Shown here one piece after another: positions 63,919 to 64,000 of a stretch of 64,000 bases of DNA. The stretch covers positions 496,001 through 560,000 of the forward strand of contig JAEPLN010000001.1 of the NCBI GenBank assembly GCA_017644425.1. The letters are read 5' to 3'. Source of the stretch: Prochlorococcus marinus CUG1433 (GTDB lineage Bacteria; Cyanobacteriota; Cyanobacteriia; PCC-6307; Cyanobiaceae). The translations under genes were made by a program, and so were the position numbers. Numbering within the stretch: the first letter of the stretch is position 1; every line of letters begins with the position of its first letter. The notes below the pieces were generated by a model. That model searched no databases. It worked only from the letters and a program-made list of their open reading frames with translations, and had not been told where the DNA came from.

Positions 63919-64000
63919 TTACGCAGAATATGTTCCATCACTTTCTCTTCTTGCCTTGGCTAATACAATTTCATCTACAACTTTCTCAATCATGTAAGCA
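63919..64000 (-). CDS. partial hypothetical protein (C-terminal part)
   Basis: An open minus-strand frame ends with TAA at 63921-63919 and reads MIEKVVDEIVLAKARRESDG TYSA before the stop; the frame stays open to the right edge, so the true start may lie beyond the window. If ATG 63993 is the start it is only 24 residues. Confidence 0.4.
   Translation of the reverse strand, partial: AYMIEKVVDEIVLAKARRESDGTYSA

Overview
The window looks like a stretch of a high-light-adapted Prochlorococcus chromosome. The evidence is very AT-rich DNA, tightly packed genes with 1-4 nt overlaps, and a gene set typical of marine picocyanobacteria: chlorophyll synthase chlG, ndhB, ctaCDE, pipX, cyAbrB, two high-light-inducible (hli) genes, B12 genes, and many Pro/Syn-only small proteins. 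No rRNA, CRISPR array, insertion sequence, integrase or transposase is visible.

Layout. 1-7314: a partial gene, an ABC-2 exporter pair and the heme A/cytochrome oxidase block (ctaB-ctaA divergent from ctaC-ctaD-ctaE). 7411-15686: an AbrB-type regulator, ribE, an Fe-S aldo/keto reductase, a Tat lipoprotein, a CobT-like protein, a repeat-containing lipoprotein and topA. 15862-25256: ndhB, an orphan ABC ATPase, birA, a DUF721 protein, menG, hisF, chlG, a class A penicillin-binding protein and rsmB. 25307-28018: two unlisted small proteins, then a four-gene operon (DCC thioredoxin-like, TIGR03643, DUF2256, photolyase-like). 28208-33781: trmH, an orphan dipeptide permease, lepA, mqo and an Nfu protein. 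34184-34531: a nitrogen-control unit containing a sigma70 promoter, an NtcA palindrome at the start site, a glutamine riboswitch of the Downstream-peptide type, a DUF4278 mini-gene and an intrinsic terminator. 34563-44331: an ArsM-like methyltransferase, a cystine lyase-like enzyme, an SDR, murE, yidD, rpsD and a sulfur amino acid cluster (two cystathionine enzymes plus cysK). 44334-60625: queA, pdhC, an acyl-activating enzyme, lipB, hpf, a deoC-like gene, recO and a lipid glycosyltransferase, followed by the codirectional run aroQ-miaE-cobI-DUF1823-der-ecfT-pipX-pipY-sepF-proC. 60722-64000: tRNA-Tyr and tRNA-Thr, then a small accessory region of higher GC with tiny genes and a SIMPL protein, then an hli operon.

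How the genes work together. Respiration and photosynthesis genes (cta, ndhB, mqo, chlG, menG) sit beside cofactor pathways (riboflavin, biotin, lipoate, cobalamin). Nitrogen status is represented twice: by pipX/pipY, and by the promoter-NtcA-riboswitch unit, which would switch a 57-residue protein on when nitrogen is abundant. The least understood blocks are this riboswitch-controlled mini-protein, the photolyase-like/DUF2256/TIGR03643/DCC operon, and the tRNA-flanked accessory region. Several genes are too short for a 60-residue ORF cutoff and were read by hand: 25307-25450, 25469-25648, 27240-27371, 36775-36885, 61094-61210, 61474-61569 and 62555-62704.
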